A DNA stretch of 19,113 bases, taken from the NCBI GenBank assembly GCA_026416755.1, contig JAOAEP010000065.1, positions 1-19,113 on the forward strand, in the 5' to 3' direction. This document shows, one piece after another, positions 1 through 7,442 of the stretch. Origin of the DNA: a bacterium (lineage in GTDB: Bacteria > Ratteibacteria > UBA8468 > B48-G9 > JAFGKM01). The position numbers were made by a program, and so were the translations under genes. Each line of letters starts with the position of its first letter. Position 1 is the stretch's first letter. The notes beneath the pieces were generated by a model. It did no database searches. It was not told the DNA's origin and saw only the letters and a list, made by a program, of their open reading frames with translations.

Positions 1-35
1 AAAAAACTAAAAAAAGTTGTAAAATAATATGTCAA

Positions 36-42
36 AAAGGAG
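36..42 (+). promoter_or_regulatory. Ribosome binding site deciding the murA start
   Basis: AAAGGAG lies four bases before the ATG at 47. An in-frame ATG at 29 has only A/T-rich sequence before it and no Shine-Dalgarno match. The site therefore favours the ATG at 47, which also gives the usual MurA N-terminus. The 46 bases before the gene hold nothing else recognisable. Confidence 0.6.
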
Positions 43-46
43 AGAT

Positions 47-1315
47 ATGGAAAAATTTGTTATAGAAGGAGGATATAAATTAGAAGGAGAAATAGAAATA
101 TCTGGTTCCAAAAATGCTTCTCTTCCAATAATTGCTGCAAGCATAATGAGTGAAGAAAAAACTATTTTGAAGCATGTTCCAAACTTGACAACTTTTCCGA
201 CAATGATAAAAATTTTAAATTATATGGGTGTTAAAACAAAATTTGAAGACAATACCCTTGAAATCGACCCATCAGGAATTTATCAGTTTACCGCTCCTTA
301 TGAATTTGTCAGCACAATGAGAGGCTCTATTTGTCTTTTAGGGCCATTACTTGCAAAATATGGAAAAGCAAGATTTTCAATGCCAGGAGGGTGTGTAATT
401 GGCCCACGACCTATTGACTTACATATAAAAGGGCTTAAAAAACTTGGTGTTTTGATAGAAAATGAAGAAGGATATATTATAGGTAAAGTAGATAAACTTA
501 AAGGTAACAATATATTTATAGGAGGAAGTTTTGGCTCCAGTGTGCTTGCTACAGCAAATGTTCTATGTGCAGCGGTTTTAGCAGAAGGAGAAACAATAAT
601 TGAGTATGCCGCTTGTGAACCAGAAATAGTTGACCTTGCAAACTTCTTGAAAAAAATGGGTGCTAAAATTTATGGTGAGGGTTCTCACTTAATAAGAGTG
701 GAAGGTGTAAAAAAACTCAAAGGAGTTGAATATACAATTATTCCCGATAGAATAGAAGGAGGGACATATATCCTTGCAGGATATATTACGAGAAGTAGAA
801 TAAAAGTAAATAATATAATTCCAAGTCATCTTTTTGCTCTCTTTGACAAACTTGAAGAAGCAGGACTTGATATAAAATATGGTGAAAATTATTTTGAAAC
901 AATACCAAAAGAAACATGGAAAGCAGTTGAAGTTACAACCTTACCCTTCCCTGGTTTCCCAACTGATTTACAGGCACAAATGATGAGTTTTCTCACACTT
1001 TCAGATGGGATAAGTTTAATTACAGAAAAAGTATTTCCGGAAAGATTTATTCACGTAGGAGAATTAAACCGTTTGGGAGCAGATATTACACTTGATGGTT
1101 CAAAAGCAATAATTAAAGGTGTAAAATCATTAAAAGGAGCAAAAGTTATGGCTTCTGATTTAAGAGCAAGTGCAGCTTTGGTTCTTGCTGGACTTACGGC
1201 AGAAGGTATAACTGAAATTTCAAGAATATACCATCTTGATAGAGGATATGAAAAATTTGAGAAAAAACTTAGTTCTATTGGTGCTAAAATAAAGAGAATT
1301 AAGGAGGAGAGTTAA
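47..1315 (+). CDS. murA: UDP-N-acetylglucosamine 1-carboxyvinyltransferase (MurA)
   Basis: Cytosolic enzyme that transfers enolpyruvate from PEP to UDP-GlcNAc, the first committed step of peptidoglycan synthesis. The 422 residues match the usual family length. Visible signatures are Lys22-Asn23 in the N-terminal SGSKN motif, Arg92, the catalytic loop Cys116 in GGCVIGPRP, the Asp307 region (FPTDLQAQ), and Arg373 and Arg399 near the C-terminus. Cys116 is the residue alkylated by fosfomycin in known MurA proteins, so sensitivity is expected (inference). I chose the ATG at 47 over the in-frame ATG at 29 because of the adjacent AAAGGAG and because family members start with MEKFVIEGG-like residues. 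The start at 29 would add six residues. The stop codon abuts dapB, whose ribosome binding site AAGGAGG (1301-1307) lies inside the last murA codons. The shared position with dapB and dapL groups it with wall-precursor synthesis. Confidence 0.96.
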   Translation: MEKFVIEGGYKLEGEIEISGSKNASLPIIAASIMSEEKTILKHVPNLTTFPTMIKILNYMGVKTKFEDNTLEIDPSGIYQFTAPYEFVSTMRGSICLLGPLLAKYGKARFSMPGGCVIGPRPIDLHIKGLKKLGVLIENEEGYIIGKVDKLKGNNIFIGGSFGSSVLATANVLCAAVLAEGETIIEYAACEPEIVDLANFLKKMGAKIYGEGSHLIRVEGVKKLKGVEYTIIPDRIEGGTYILAGYITRSRIKVNNIIPSHLFALFDKLEEAGLDIKYGENYFETIPKETWKAVEVTTLPFPGFPTDLQAQMMSFLTLSDGISLITEKVFPERFIHVGELNRLGADITLDGSKAIIKGVKSLKGAKVMASDLRASAALVLAGLTAEGITEISRIYHLDRGYEKFEKKLSSIGAKIKRIKEES

Positions 1316-2113
1316 ATGGAAAAAATTAATTTAGTTATATGTGGAGCATGTGGGAAAATGGGAAATATAATTACCGAACTTGCTCTAAAAGATAGTGATT
1401 TTTTTGTAAAAGGGGGGGTTGAAAGAAAAGGACATCCTTTAATTGGAAAAGAGGCAAAACCAGGAGTGAAAATATTTGAAAATCTTGAAGATATTGTTGA
1501 AAAAAATGATGTTGTGATTGATTTTTCAATGCCAGAAGCCACGATGGAGTTTCTTAAAGTAGTAGAAAGTAAAAAATGTAAATTTGTTATAGGAACGACA
1601 GGATTTAGTAAAGAACAAATTACAAAAATTAAAGAAATATCAAATAATATTCCAGTTTTTATATCACCTAATATGAGTTTAGGAGTTAATTTTTTCTTCG
1701 AAATAATTAAGTATGCTACAAAATTACTAAAAAATTATGAAATAGAAATTGTAGAAGTGCATCATCACTTTAAAAAAGATTCTCCAAGTGGAACTGCAAA
1801 AAAAATTGTTGAATTAATAAGTAAAGAAAGAAATATAGATGTTGAAAAGGTGGTCCGATATGGAAGGATAGGTTTTTTGGAAGAGAGAAAAAAAGAAGAA
1901 ATTGGTATTCATTCATTAAGAATAGGTGATATTGTTGGTGAACATTCTGTCTTTTTTGGTGGGATAGGAGAAATTATTGAACTTACTCATAGATGTTATA
2001 ATAGGGAAGCCTTTGCCTCTGGAGCATTGAAAGTAGCTAAATATATTTGTAAAAAGGAAAAAGGACTTTATGGAATGGAAGATTATATTAAAGAGGAGGT
2101 TATAAATGTTTGA
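1316..2113 (+). CDS. dapB: 4-hydroxy-tetrahydrodipicolinate reductase (DapB)
   Basis: NAD(P)H-dependent reductase making tetrahydrodipicolinate in the diaminopimelate/lysine pathway. The 265 residues are typical. The N-terminal Rossmann fold has a glycine motif GACGKMG (residues 10-16), and GTTG is at 93-96. The substrate-binding signature HHHFKKDSPSGTA runs from residue 149, in which His149 and Lys153 align with the catalytic His and Lys of the E. coli enzyme; SPSGT binds substrate. The ATG follows the murA stop directly, with AAGGAGG eight bases upstream, so the two are surely co-transcribed. The 3' end overlaps the next gene by eight bases. Together with the aminotransferase that follows it supplies meso-DAP precursors. 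No dapA is in the window. Confidence 0.96.
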   Translation: MEKINLVICGACGKMGNIITELALKDSDFFVKGGVERKGHPLIGKEAKPGVKIFENLEDIVEKNDVVIDFSMPEATMEFLKVVESKKCKFVIGTTGFSKEQITKIKEISNNIPVFISPNMSLGVNFFFEIIKYATKLLKNYEIEIVEVHHHFKKDSPSGTAKKIVELISKERNIDVEKVVRYGRIGFLEERKKEEIGIHSLRIGDIVGEHSVFFGGIGEIIELTHRCYNREAFASGALKVAKYICKKEKGLYGMEDYIKEEVINV

Positions 2114-3263
2114 AATAAGCGAAAGATTAAAAAAAATACCCCCTTATCTATTTGTGGAGATTGACAGAAAGAAAAAAGAAATGATTTTAAAAGGGGAAGA
2201 TGTTATTGATTTTGGTGTTGGAGATCCTGATATGCCCACACCAGAAAATATAATAGAGGCAATGAAAAAAGCTGTTGAAAATCCCCAATTCCACAGATAT
2301 CCTTTTGGAAAAGGAACTAAAGAGTTTAGAAAAGCAATTTCTTCATTTTATAAAAAAAATTATGATGTTGATATTGATTATGAAAATGAGATATGTGTTT
2401 TAATTGGTTCAAAAGAAGGAATTGCTCATTTTCCTTTATGTTTTATAAATCCAGGAGATATTTCTCTTGTCCCAGAACCTGGATATCCAGTGTATAATAT
2501 AGGAACTTTAATTGCAGGAGGAGAAACTTATTTTTTACCATTGAAAGAAGAAAATAATTTTTTACCTGATTTAGGGAAAATACCTAATGAAATAGTGAGA
2601 AAAGCAAAGATATTATATTTAAATTATCCTAATAACCCAACAGGAACTTTTGCTCCTTATGAGTTTTTGAAAGAAGTAGTCCAATTTTGTATAAAAAATA
2701 AGATTATTCTTGTTTATGATGCTGCCTATTCAGAAATATATTTTGAAAAAAGGCCTATTAATATTTTTTCAATAGAAGGAGCCAAAAAAGTAACAATAGA
2801 GTTTAATTCATTATCTAAAACATATAATATGACAGGATGGAGAGTTGGTTGGGCATGTGGAAATTCTTCTCTTATTTCTGCTCTTGCAAAAATTAAAGAA
2901 AATATTGACTCTGGAACATTTGAAGCAATACAATTTGCAGGAATAGAAGCATTAACTGGGCCTCAAACATCTGTAATAAAAATAAGAGAAATTTACAAAA
3001 AAAGGAGAGATATTTTTGCAGAAGGACTTAAGGAACTAGGAATTGATTTTAATTTACCTTTAGGAACATTCTATTTTTGGATTAAGATTAATGGGAGTTC
3101 TGTTAAATTTGTTGATTTTTTGCTGGAAAATGGTAAAATAGTAGCAACACCTGGAATTGGGTTTGGTCCTTCAGGCGAAGGATTTGTTCGCTTCTCATTG
3201 ACAATAAATGAAGAAAAAATAATTGAAGCAATTAAAAGAATAAAAAGAATATGGGTAAGATAA
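2106..3263 (+). CDS. dapL: LL-diaminopimelate aminotransferase, DapL type
   Basis: PLP-dependent fold type I aminotransferase of 385 residues. It most resembles the DapL group, which converts tetrahydrodipicolinate directly to LL-diaminopimelate with glutamate as amino donor, bypassing the acylated intermediates. Visible PLP residues are the NPTG motif with Asn177, Asp205 in VYDAAYSE, the Schiff-base Lys238 in SLSKTYN, Arg246 in GWRVGW, and the carboxylate-binding Arg362 in VRFSL. GSKEGIAHFPL (101-111) is characteristic of DapL and related enzymes. Position directly after dapB, with eight bases of overlap and GAGGAGG upstream, supports DapL over a general aspartate aminotransferase. DapL-type and other class I/II aminotransferases are close, so substrate remains an inference, though a strong one from context. 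The last 13 bases overlap the PurE-like gene. Confidence 0.88.
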   Translation: MFEISERLKKIPPYLFVEIDRKKKEMILKGEDVIDFGVGDPDMPTPENIIEAMKKAVENPQFHRYPFGKGTKEFRKAISSFYKKNYDVDIDYENEICVLIGSKEGIAHFPLCFINPGDISLVPEPGYPVYNIGTLIAGGETYFLPLKEENNFLPDLGKIPNEIVRKAKILYLNYPNNPTGTFAPYEFLKEVVQFCIKNKIILVYDAAYSEIYFEKRPINIFSIEGAKKVTIEFNSLSKTYNMTGWRVGWACGNSSLISALAKIKENIDSGTFEAIQFAGIEALTGPQTSVIKIREIYKKRRDIFAEGLKELGIDFNLPLGTFYFWIKINGSSVKFVDFLLENGKIVATPGIGFGPSGEGFVRFSLTINEEKIIEAIKRIKRIWVR

Positions 3264-3703
3264 ATATAATATTTGATAAAGAAGACGAAATTGAAAGATT
3301 TGAAGAAGGTAAAAAAATGTTAGAAGAGTTGAAAATTCAATATGAAATAAAAATTATTTCAGGTATGGATACTCTTGATGCACTAGAAAGTTTTATACAA
3401 TATGCAGAAGAAGAAGAGGTTGATGTTATTATCGTTTGTAGTAGCATCTCAACTCATCTGCCCGGAATTATTGCTTCCAAAACTTTAATCCCAGTAATAG
3501 GGGTTCCATTACCAGAAAATAATATAAAAAGTGAAGATATTTTATTTTCTGTAGTTCAAATGCCTGAAGGAGTTCCAGTTGCATGTATGTCTTTAGGGAA
3601 AACTGGTATTAAAAATGCAATATTATTTGCTGGAATGATTATTTCAAAAAAAGAAAAAGATTTAAAAGACAGATTAAAAAAAATTAAAGAAAAATATATT
3701 TAA
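3251..3703 (+). CDS. Divergent PurE-domain protein, probably not a canonical AIR carboxylase/mutase
   Basis: A 150-residue protein with a clear PurE C-terminal half: THLPG (68-72), the VPVIGVP-like strand at 80-86, VQMPEGVPVA (102-111) and the GKTGIKNAILFAG helix (116-128). The N-terminal active-site motifs are missing. The GS(D/K)SDW phosphate loop is FDKEDE (8-13). The AHRTP loop, which carries the catalytic His and an Arg, reads GMDTL (38-42). The glycine-rich GAGGAAH segment reads CSSISTH (63-69), with only His69 kept. In known class I PurE those residues bind the ribonucleotide and perform the N5-CAIR to CAIR rearrangement, so normal catalysis is unlikely (inference). It overlaps dapL by 13 bases and precedes an aldolase and pfkA; no other purine gene is present. 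It may be a repurposed octameric PurE scaffold acting on another ligand. Function unknown. Confidence 0.8.
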   Translation: MGKINIIFDKEDEIERFEEGKKMLEELKIQYEIKIISGMDTLDALESFIQYAEEEEVDVIIVCSSISTHLPGIIASKTLIPVIGVPLPENNIKSEDILFSVVQMPEGVPVACMSLGKTGIKNAILFAGMIISKKEKDLKDRLKKIKEKYI

Positions 3704-3717
3704 AAAAGGAGGGTAAG

Positions 3718-4788
3718 ATGATTTATGCAAGATATAAAGATGGATTAGAAGTAAGTGAAGAAATATTTAAAATTCTTGCAAAATTTGCACCTGATGGGGT
3801 TATGGATGTTTTTGCATCTGACCAGCACAGTTCTTATATTAAACTTACAAATTCTTTTTTAAAACAAATAGGAGCATCAAGAGAAGCAAATGATGAGGAC
3901 GTAAAAGAAGTTTGTAAAAGATTTGCAAGACATCTAAGAGGAGAAGTAACTGCTGCTTTATTCAATCATCTTGCTATTTTAACCTCAGGATTCAAAGAAG
4001 CCCTTGGTCCTGATATACTTTTAATTGGAAGATTGGAACATACAAAACCAATTGAATTAGATGGTGGACTTGGAAAAGTTGCCCGACTTGCTATAGAACC
4101 AGAAGAATTAGTTGACAAAGTGGATGCATTTAAAACACTGGTTTACTTGAATCCAGAACATAAGGAAAGTTGGGAAAAAAATAAAGAATGGCTTGCAGGT
4201 GTTTTTGAAAAATGTAAACAACTTGGAAAACCACTTTATAATGAAACATTACTTGCTGATTTACCAGGAGAAACAAAACTTCAAAAAGCAAAAAAACTAC
4301 CTGATGCATTGATTAAAATGGCGGAGGATTTTTCTCCATTTGGACATTTTTATAAAACACAAGTTCCTGTTTTGTGGGTTGAAGAAGATGGAAAAGTACT
4401 TCAGGTATGTTCACCACAAGTTGTAAGAGATGTTGCCAAAGAAATGGAAAGAATATCTCCAAGACCAATGCTTCTTTTAAGTGCGGCTGTGGATTTTGAA
4501 CAATATGCAATTCAATATGGTGCTGTATGCGATCTTGTTTCTGGACCAATGTGTGGAAGAGCATATTTTAAAGAGGCATTTACTGACCCTGAAACAAAAG
4601 ATTGGGACACACTTGAAAAATCATTCGTTAAAATTGCAATTCCAAGAATAAGACAGATAAGAACCATTACAAAAATTATGTCAAAACCATGGTGGTATAA
4701 ATTTGAATGGATAAGTGATGAAGCAAAAGCATTAATAAAAGAAGCAAGAGAAATAAAACCCGGTTTGAAAGCAGATTTTGGATATTAA
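3718..4788 (+). CDS. Class I aldolase of the LacD (tagatose-1,6-bisphosphate aldolase) family
   Basis: A 356-residue protein with the TIM-barrel pattern of the DeoC/LacD superfamily. An early ASDQ (33-36) corresponds to the AFDQ motif of LacD. The segment FKTLVYLNP (138-146) matches the strand that carries a Lys in LacD. HFYKTQVP (210-217) aligns with the D-x-x-K-x-x-x-P strand bearing the Schiff-base lysine, so Lys213 is the predicted catalytic residue. LLLSAAVDFEQY (252-263) and SGPMCGRAYFKEA (275-287) match the C-terminal phosphate-binding strands. AAAGGAGGG precedes the ATG. The gene ends one base before pfkA, which points to cleavage of fructose-1,6-bisphosphate or a related sugar bisphosphate in glycolysis or gluconeogenesis. 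No lac/tagatose genes are nearby, so a tagatose-specific role is doubtful. It is longer than LacD (about 325), with extra residues at the C-terminus. Confidence 0.75.
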   Translation: MIYARYKDGLEVSEEIFKILAKFAPDGVMDVFASDQHSSYIKLTNSFLKQIGASREANDEDVKEVCKRFARHLRGEVTAALFNHLAILTSGFKEALGPDILLIGRLEHTKPIELDGGLGKVARLAIEPEELVDKVDAFKTLVYLNPEHKESWEKNKEWLAGVFEKCKQLGKPLYNETLLADLPGETKLQKAKKLPDALIKMAEDFSPFGHFYKTQVPVLWVEEDGKVLQVCSPQVVRDVAKEMERISPRPMLLLSAAVDFEQYAIQYGAVCDLVSGPMCGRAYFKEAFTDPETKDWDTLEKSFVKIAIPRIRQIRTITKIMSKPWWYKFEWISDEAKALIKEAREIKPGLKADFGY

Positions 4789-4789
4789 A

Positions 4790-5755
4790 ATGAAAAACAT
4801 TGGAATTATAACTAGCGGTGGGGATGCTCCTGGAATGAATGCTATTATAAGAAGTGTAGTCAGAACAGCAATATTTTATAACTTGAAGGTCATAGGAATT
4901 TATGAGGGATTTAAAGGTTTATACGAAAAAAAATTTGTAGAATTGGACTCAAGAAGTGTAAGTGGAATTATTAACAAAGGAGGAACAATTTTAAAAACAA
5001 AGAGGTTTTATGAATTTAAAAAAAAAGAAATCCGGGAGAAATGTTATGAAAATTTGAAAGAAATAGGGATTGAAGGACTTGTTGTAATTGGTGGTGATGG
5101 TTCTGCAAAGGCATCTTATTTACTCCATTCAGAATTTAATTTTCCCATAGTACATATTCCTGCATCAATTGATAATGATATATATGGAACTGATTATACG
5201 GTTGGTTTTGATACAGCAGTTAATACTGCAATAGATGCTATTGATAAAATTAGAGACACAGCAACAAGCCATGAAAGAACTTTTATAATTGAAGTTATGG
5301 GGAGAAATAGTGGAAATTTGGCATTAGAGATTGGCCTGGTGTGTGGAGCAGAAATTGTTATAATACCTGAAAAAAAGATAGATATAGATAGTATAGTTGA
5401 AGAAATAAAAGAAGAGGCAGTAAGAGGAAAAAAAAGTTGTTTAATAATCCTTGCTGAAGGTGCGGGAAAAGCAGAAGAGTTATCAAAAAAGTTAAATGAA
5501 AAATTACCAGATAGAGAAATAAGATATACTGTTTTAGGTTATATTCAAAGAGGAGGAAGTCCAACATATTTAACAAGGAAATTAGCAACAATATTTGGTA
5601 ATAAAAGTGTAGAACTTTTAATTAAAAAGATGTATGGATATATGGTAGGAATAAAAGGAGAAGAAGTAGTATATATTCCTCTTGCAGAAGTTGTAAATAA
5701 TTCCAAATTACCAAATTTTGAATACTTTGAATACATTAAAAAAATGGCAATTTAA
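4790..5755 (+). CDS. pfkA: ATP-dependent 6-phosphofructokinase
   Basis: Phosphorylates fructose-6-phosphate to the 1,6-bisphosphate in glycolysis. The 321 residues fit the short bacterial PfkA form. Motifs in order are the GGDAPGMN nucleotide loop (10-17), GGDGS (101-105), catalytic Asp128 in SIDND (126-130), RDTATSHER (155-163) with Arg163, EVMGR (168-172), and the effector/substrate segment IQRGGSP (252-258). Gly104 is the residue of ATP-using enzymes; PPi-using ones have Asp there. The position corresponding to Gly124 in E. coli, Lys in PPi enzymes, is Ala125 here, a mild departure that still argues against PPi. I chose the ATG at 4790, one base after the aldolase stop; an in-frame TTG at 4778 would overlap the aldolase and add four residues. 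A tRNA gene starts 19 bases after the stop. Confidence 0.95.
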   Translation: MKNIGIITSGGDAPGMNAIIRSVVRTAIFYNLKVIGIYEGFKGLYEKKFVELDSRSVSGIINKGGTILKTKRFYEFKKKEIREKCYENLKEIGIEGLVVIGGDGSAKASYLLHSEFNFPIVHIPASIDNDIYGTDYTVGFDTAVNTAIDAIDKIRDTATSHERTFIIEVMGRNSGNLALEIGLVCGAEIVIIPEKKIDIDSIVEEIKEEAVRGKKSCLIILAEGAGKAEELSKKLNEKLPDREIRYTVLGYIQRGGSPTYLTRKLATIFGNKSVELLIKKMYGYMVGIKGEEVVYIPLAEVVNNSKLPNFEYFEYIKKMAI

Positions 5756-5774
5756 TGGTATTATATATAATAAT

Positions 5775-5846
5775 GGCCTGGTAGCCAAGCGGGAAGGCAG
5801 CGGTCTGCAAAACCGCTATTCGCCGGTTCAAATCCGGCCCAGGCCT
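5775..5846 (+). tRNA. tRNA-Cys (anticodon GCA)
   Basis: A full cloverleaf folds by eye. The acceptor GGCCTGG/CCAGGCC pairs perfectly over seven bases. The D arm is GCC/GGC. The anticodon stem GCGGT/ACCGC encloses loop CTGCAAA, with anticodon GCA at 5807-5809. The variable region is about five bases and the T stem GCCGG/CCGGC carries loop TTCAAAT. The discriminator at 5846 is U, the known identity base for tRNA-Cys. The CCA end is not encoded (TTTTC follows). It lies 19 bases after pfkA and may be read through from that operon. A weak TTGAAT (5727-5732)/TTTAAT (5751-5756) pair with an 18-base spacer could be its own promoter, but in DNA this AT-rich that is not firm. Confidence 0.96.
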
Positions 5847-5848
5847 TT

Positions 5849-7441
5849 TCAAACTTCTATAAAATCCCAATGATAGGGAGGGTTTATAGGTTTTATAAAT
5901 TCATCAAAAGGAATCTTTTCCTTTTTCAAACTTTCTATCCAATTGTTAAAGTTGAAAAATTCTTTCCAATTTTCAAATAAATTACCACTTTTCCAAACAT
6001 TATAAATAACTCTACCAAGTTCCATATTCCCTCTGCCTAACATACATTCTATATAACTTGATTCATAAGGATGGAATTTTATTTTTATATATTTGTTTTT
6101 TTTGAGTTTATTTGTTATATAAACCTTTTTATTTTCGTATTCATCTTGGGTTATTAATCTTTCGCCTTGATAAAAAGTATGTGGCTTAGGAACAAATGTA
6201 TTAAAAGATGTATTTATGTAAATTATTTTTGAAATTTCATTTAAAAGTTCTACCACTTCTTCTATATCACTTTGAGTTTCATCAGGTAGTCCTACCATAA
6301 AATATAATTTCATATGTCTGTAACCATTTTCTTTTGCCTGAATAGCAAGATTCAACAATTTTTCATTAGTTATATTTTTACCAATTTTCATTCTTAACCT
6401 TTCACTTGATTCAGGTGCAAAAGTTAAATTTGTTTTTTTTATTTCTTTTATTTTTAAAGCAAGTTGAAAAGAAAAGGTATCTATTCTTAAGGAAGGGAAA
6501 GAAATTGATACATTCTTATTCTTAAACTCATCAACCAGATTTACAATTATTTTTTCTATTTGAGGATGGTCTCCTGCCGAAAAAGATAATAAAGAAATTT
6601 CTTCATATCCAGTATTTTTATAGGTTTCTCTTGCAATTCTTAAAATTTCTTTATAATCTCTAATTCTAACAGGTTTCCAACAACTTCCTGCTTGACAAAA
6701 TTTACAGTTATTATTGCACCCTCTCATTATTTCAATAGAAATTCTATCGTGAATAATTTTAGTCAAGGGAACAATATATTTAATAGGAAAAAAGGTTGTA
6801 TTTAAATCTCTAATTAATGCTTTTTTTATTTTTTTTATTCCTAAAGCAGGGACAAAAACTGAATCAATTTTGTTTAAATTTTCAAGAATTTTCTTTCTTT
6901 GTTTTTTATTTTCTTTTATTACATCTATTATTTTATGTATATCTTCCTCTCCTTCTCCAACAAAAAAAGCATCAACAAAATGTGAAATAGGTAATGGATT
7001 AAAAGAAGTGCTTCCTCCAACAATTATAATAGGATGTTCGTCTTTTCTTTCATAAGAAAAAATTGGGATATTTGATAAAGAAAGAATTTCAATTAAATTA
7101 GTATAATTAAGTTCAGAAGATAAACTAATTCCTATCATATCAAATAGAAAAAGAGGTGTTTTCGTCTCAAGAGTAAAAAGTGGAATTTTTTCTCTTTTCA
7201 TTTTATCTATCATATCAACCCATGGCATAAAAAATCTTTCACAATAACAATCCTCTCTTTCATTTAGTATTCCATATAATATTCTAATTCCAAGAGAAGA
7301 CATCCCAATTTCATAAATATCAGGATAACCAATAGCAACTTTCACATCAAAATGTTTTTTAATATATACGTTTATTTCATTGCCCAAATATCTTGCAGGA
7401 TTTTGCACAAAAGGAAGTAATTTTTCAATTTTATGCATCAT
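5849..7441 (-). CDS. B12-binding/radical SAM protein of the TIGR03960-like family
   Basis: A 530-residue protein from the ATG at 7441. The N-terminal part (LLPFVQNPARYLG onward, through YPDIYEIGMSSLGI) resembles the cobalamin-binding-like region of the uncharacterised radical SAM family TIGR03960. The radical SAM core follows, with cluster cysteines 242, 246 and 249 in RGCNNNCKFCQAG and a further Cys at 254. Function is unknown. In many Firmicutes-like genomes members of this family sit after mreBCD-mrdA-rodA, often with a DUF2344 partner and rng-rplU. The rod context is kept here but the partner and rng/rplU are absent. The ATG comes one base after the rodA stop; an in-frame TTG at 7462 would overlap rodA by 20 bases and add seven residues, and neither start has a clear Shine-Dalgarno sequence. 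The stop lies two bases from the convergent tRNA. Confidence 0.85.
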   Translation of the reverse strand: MMHKIEKLLPFVQNPARYLGNEINVYIKKHFDVKVAIGYPDIYEIGMSSLGIRILYGILNEREDCYCERFFMPWVDMIDKMKREKIPLFTLETKTPLFLFDMIGISLSSELNYTNLIEILSLSNIPIFSYERKDEHPIIIVGGSTSFNPLPISHFVDAFFVGEGEEDIHKIIDVIKENKKQRKKILENLNKIDSVFVPALGIKKIKKALIRDLNTTFFPIKYIVPLTKIIHDRISIEIMRGCNNNCKFCQAGSCWKPVRIRDYKEILRIARETYKNTGYEEISLLSFSAGDHPQIEKIIVNLVDEFKNKNVSISFPSLRIDTFSFQLALKIKEIKKTNLTFAPESSERLRMKIGKNITNEKLLNLAIQAKENGYRHMKLYFMVGLPDETQSDIEEVVELLNEISKIIYINTSFNTFVPKPHTFYQGERLITQDEYENKKVYITNKLKKNKYIKIKFHPYESSYIECMLGRGNMELGRVIYNVWKSGNLFENWKEFFNFNNWIESLKKEKIPFDEFIKPINPPYHWDFIEV

Positions 7442-7442
7442 T

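Noticed and set aside
1412..1418. Run of seven G in dapB, a possible slippage tract
   Set aside because: It encodes Lys-Gly-Gly-Val in frame within an intact dapB, a housekeeping gene. A single tract with no out-of-frame alternative does not support phase variation.
4313..4564. 83-codon open frame opposite the aldolase
   Set aside because: Shadow frame inside a well-supported gene, with no start signal.
4778..5755. PPi-dependent phosphofructokinase
   Set aside because: Gly104 is present where PPi enzymes have Asp, and Ala rather than Lys is at the 124-equivalent position, so ATP use is more likely.
5766..5771. Perfect TATAAT just before the tRNA
   Set aside because: A start site about seven bases downstream would fall inside the mature tRNA, and there is no -35 match 17 bases upstream. 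It is probably chance in AT-rich DNA.
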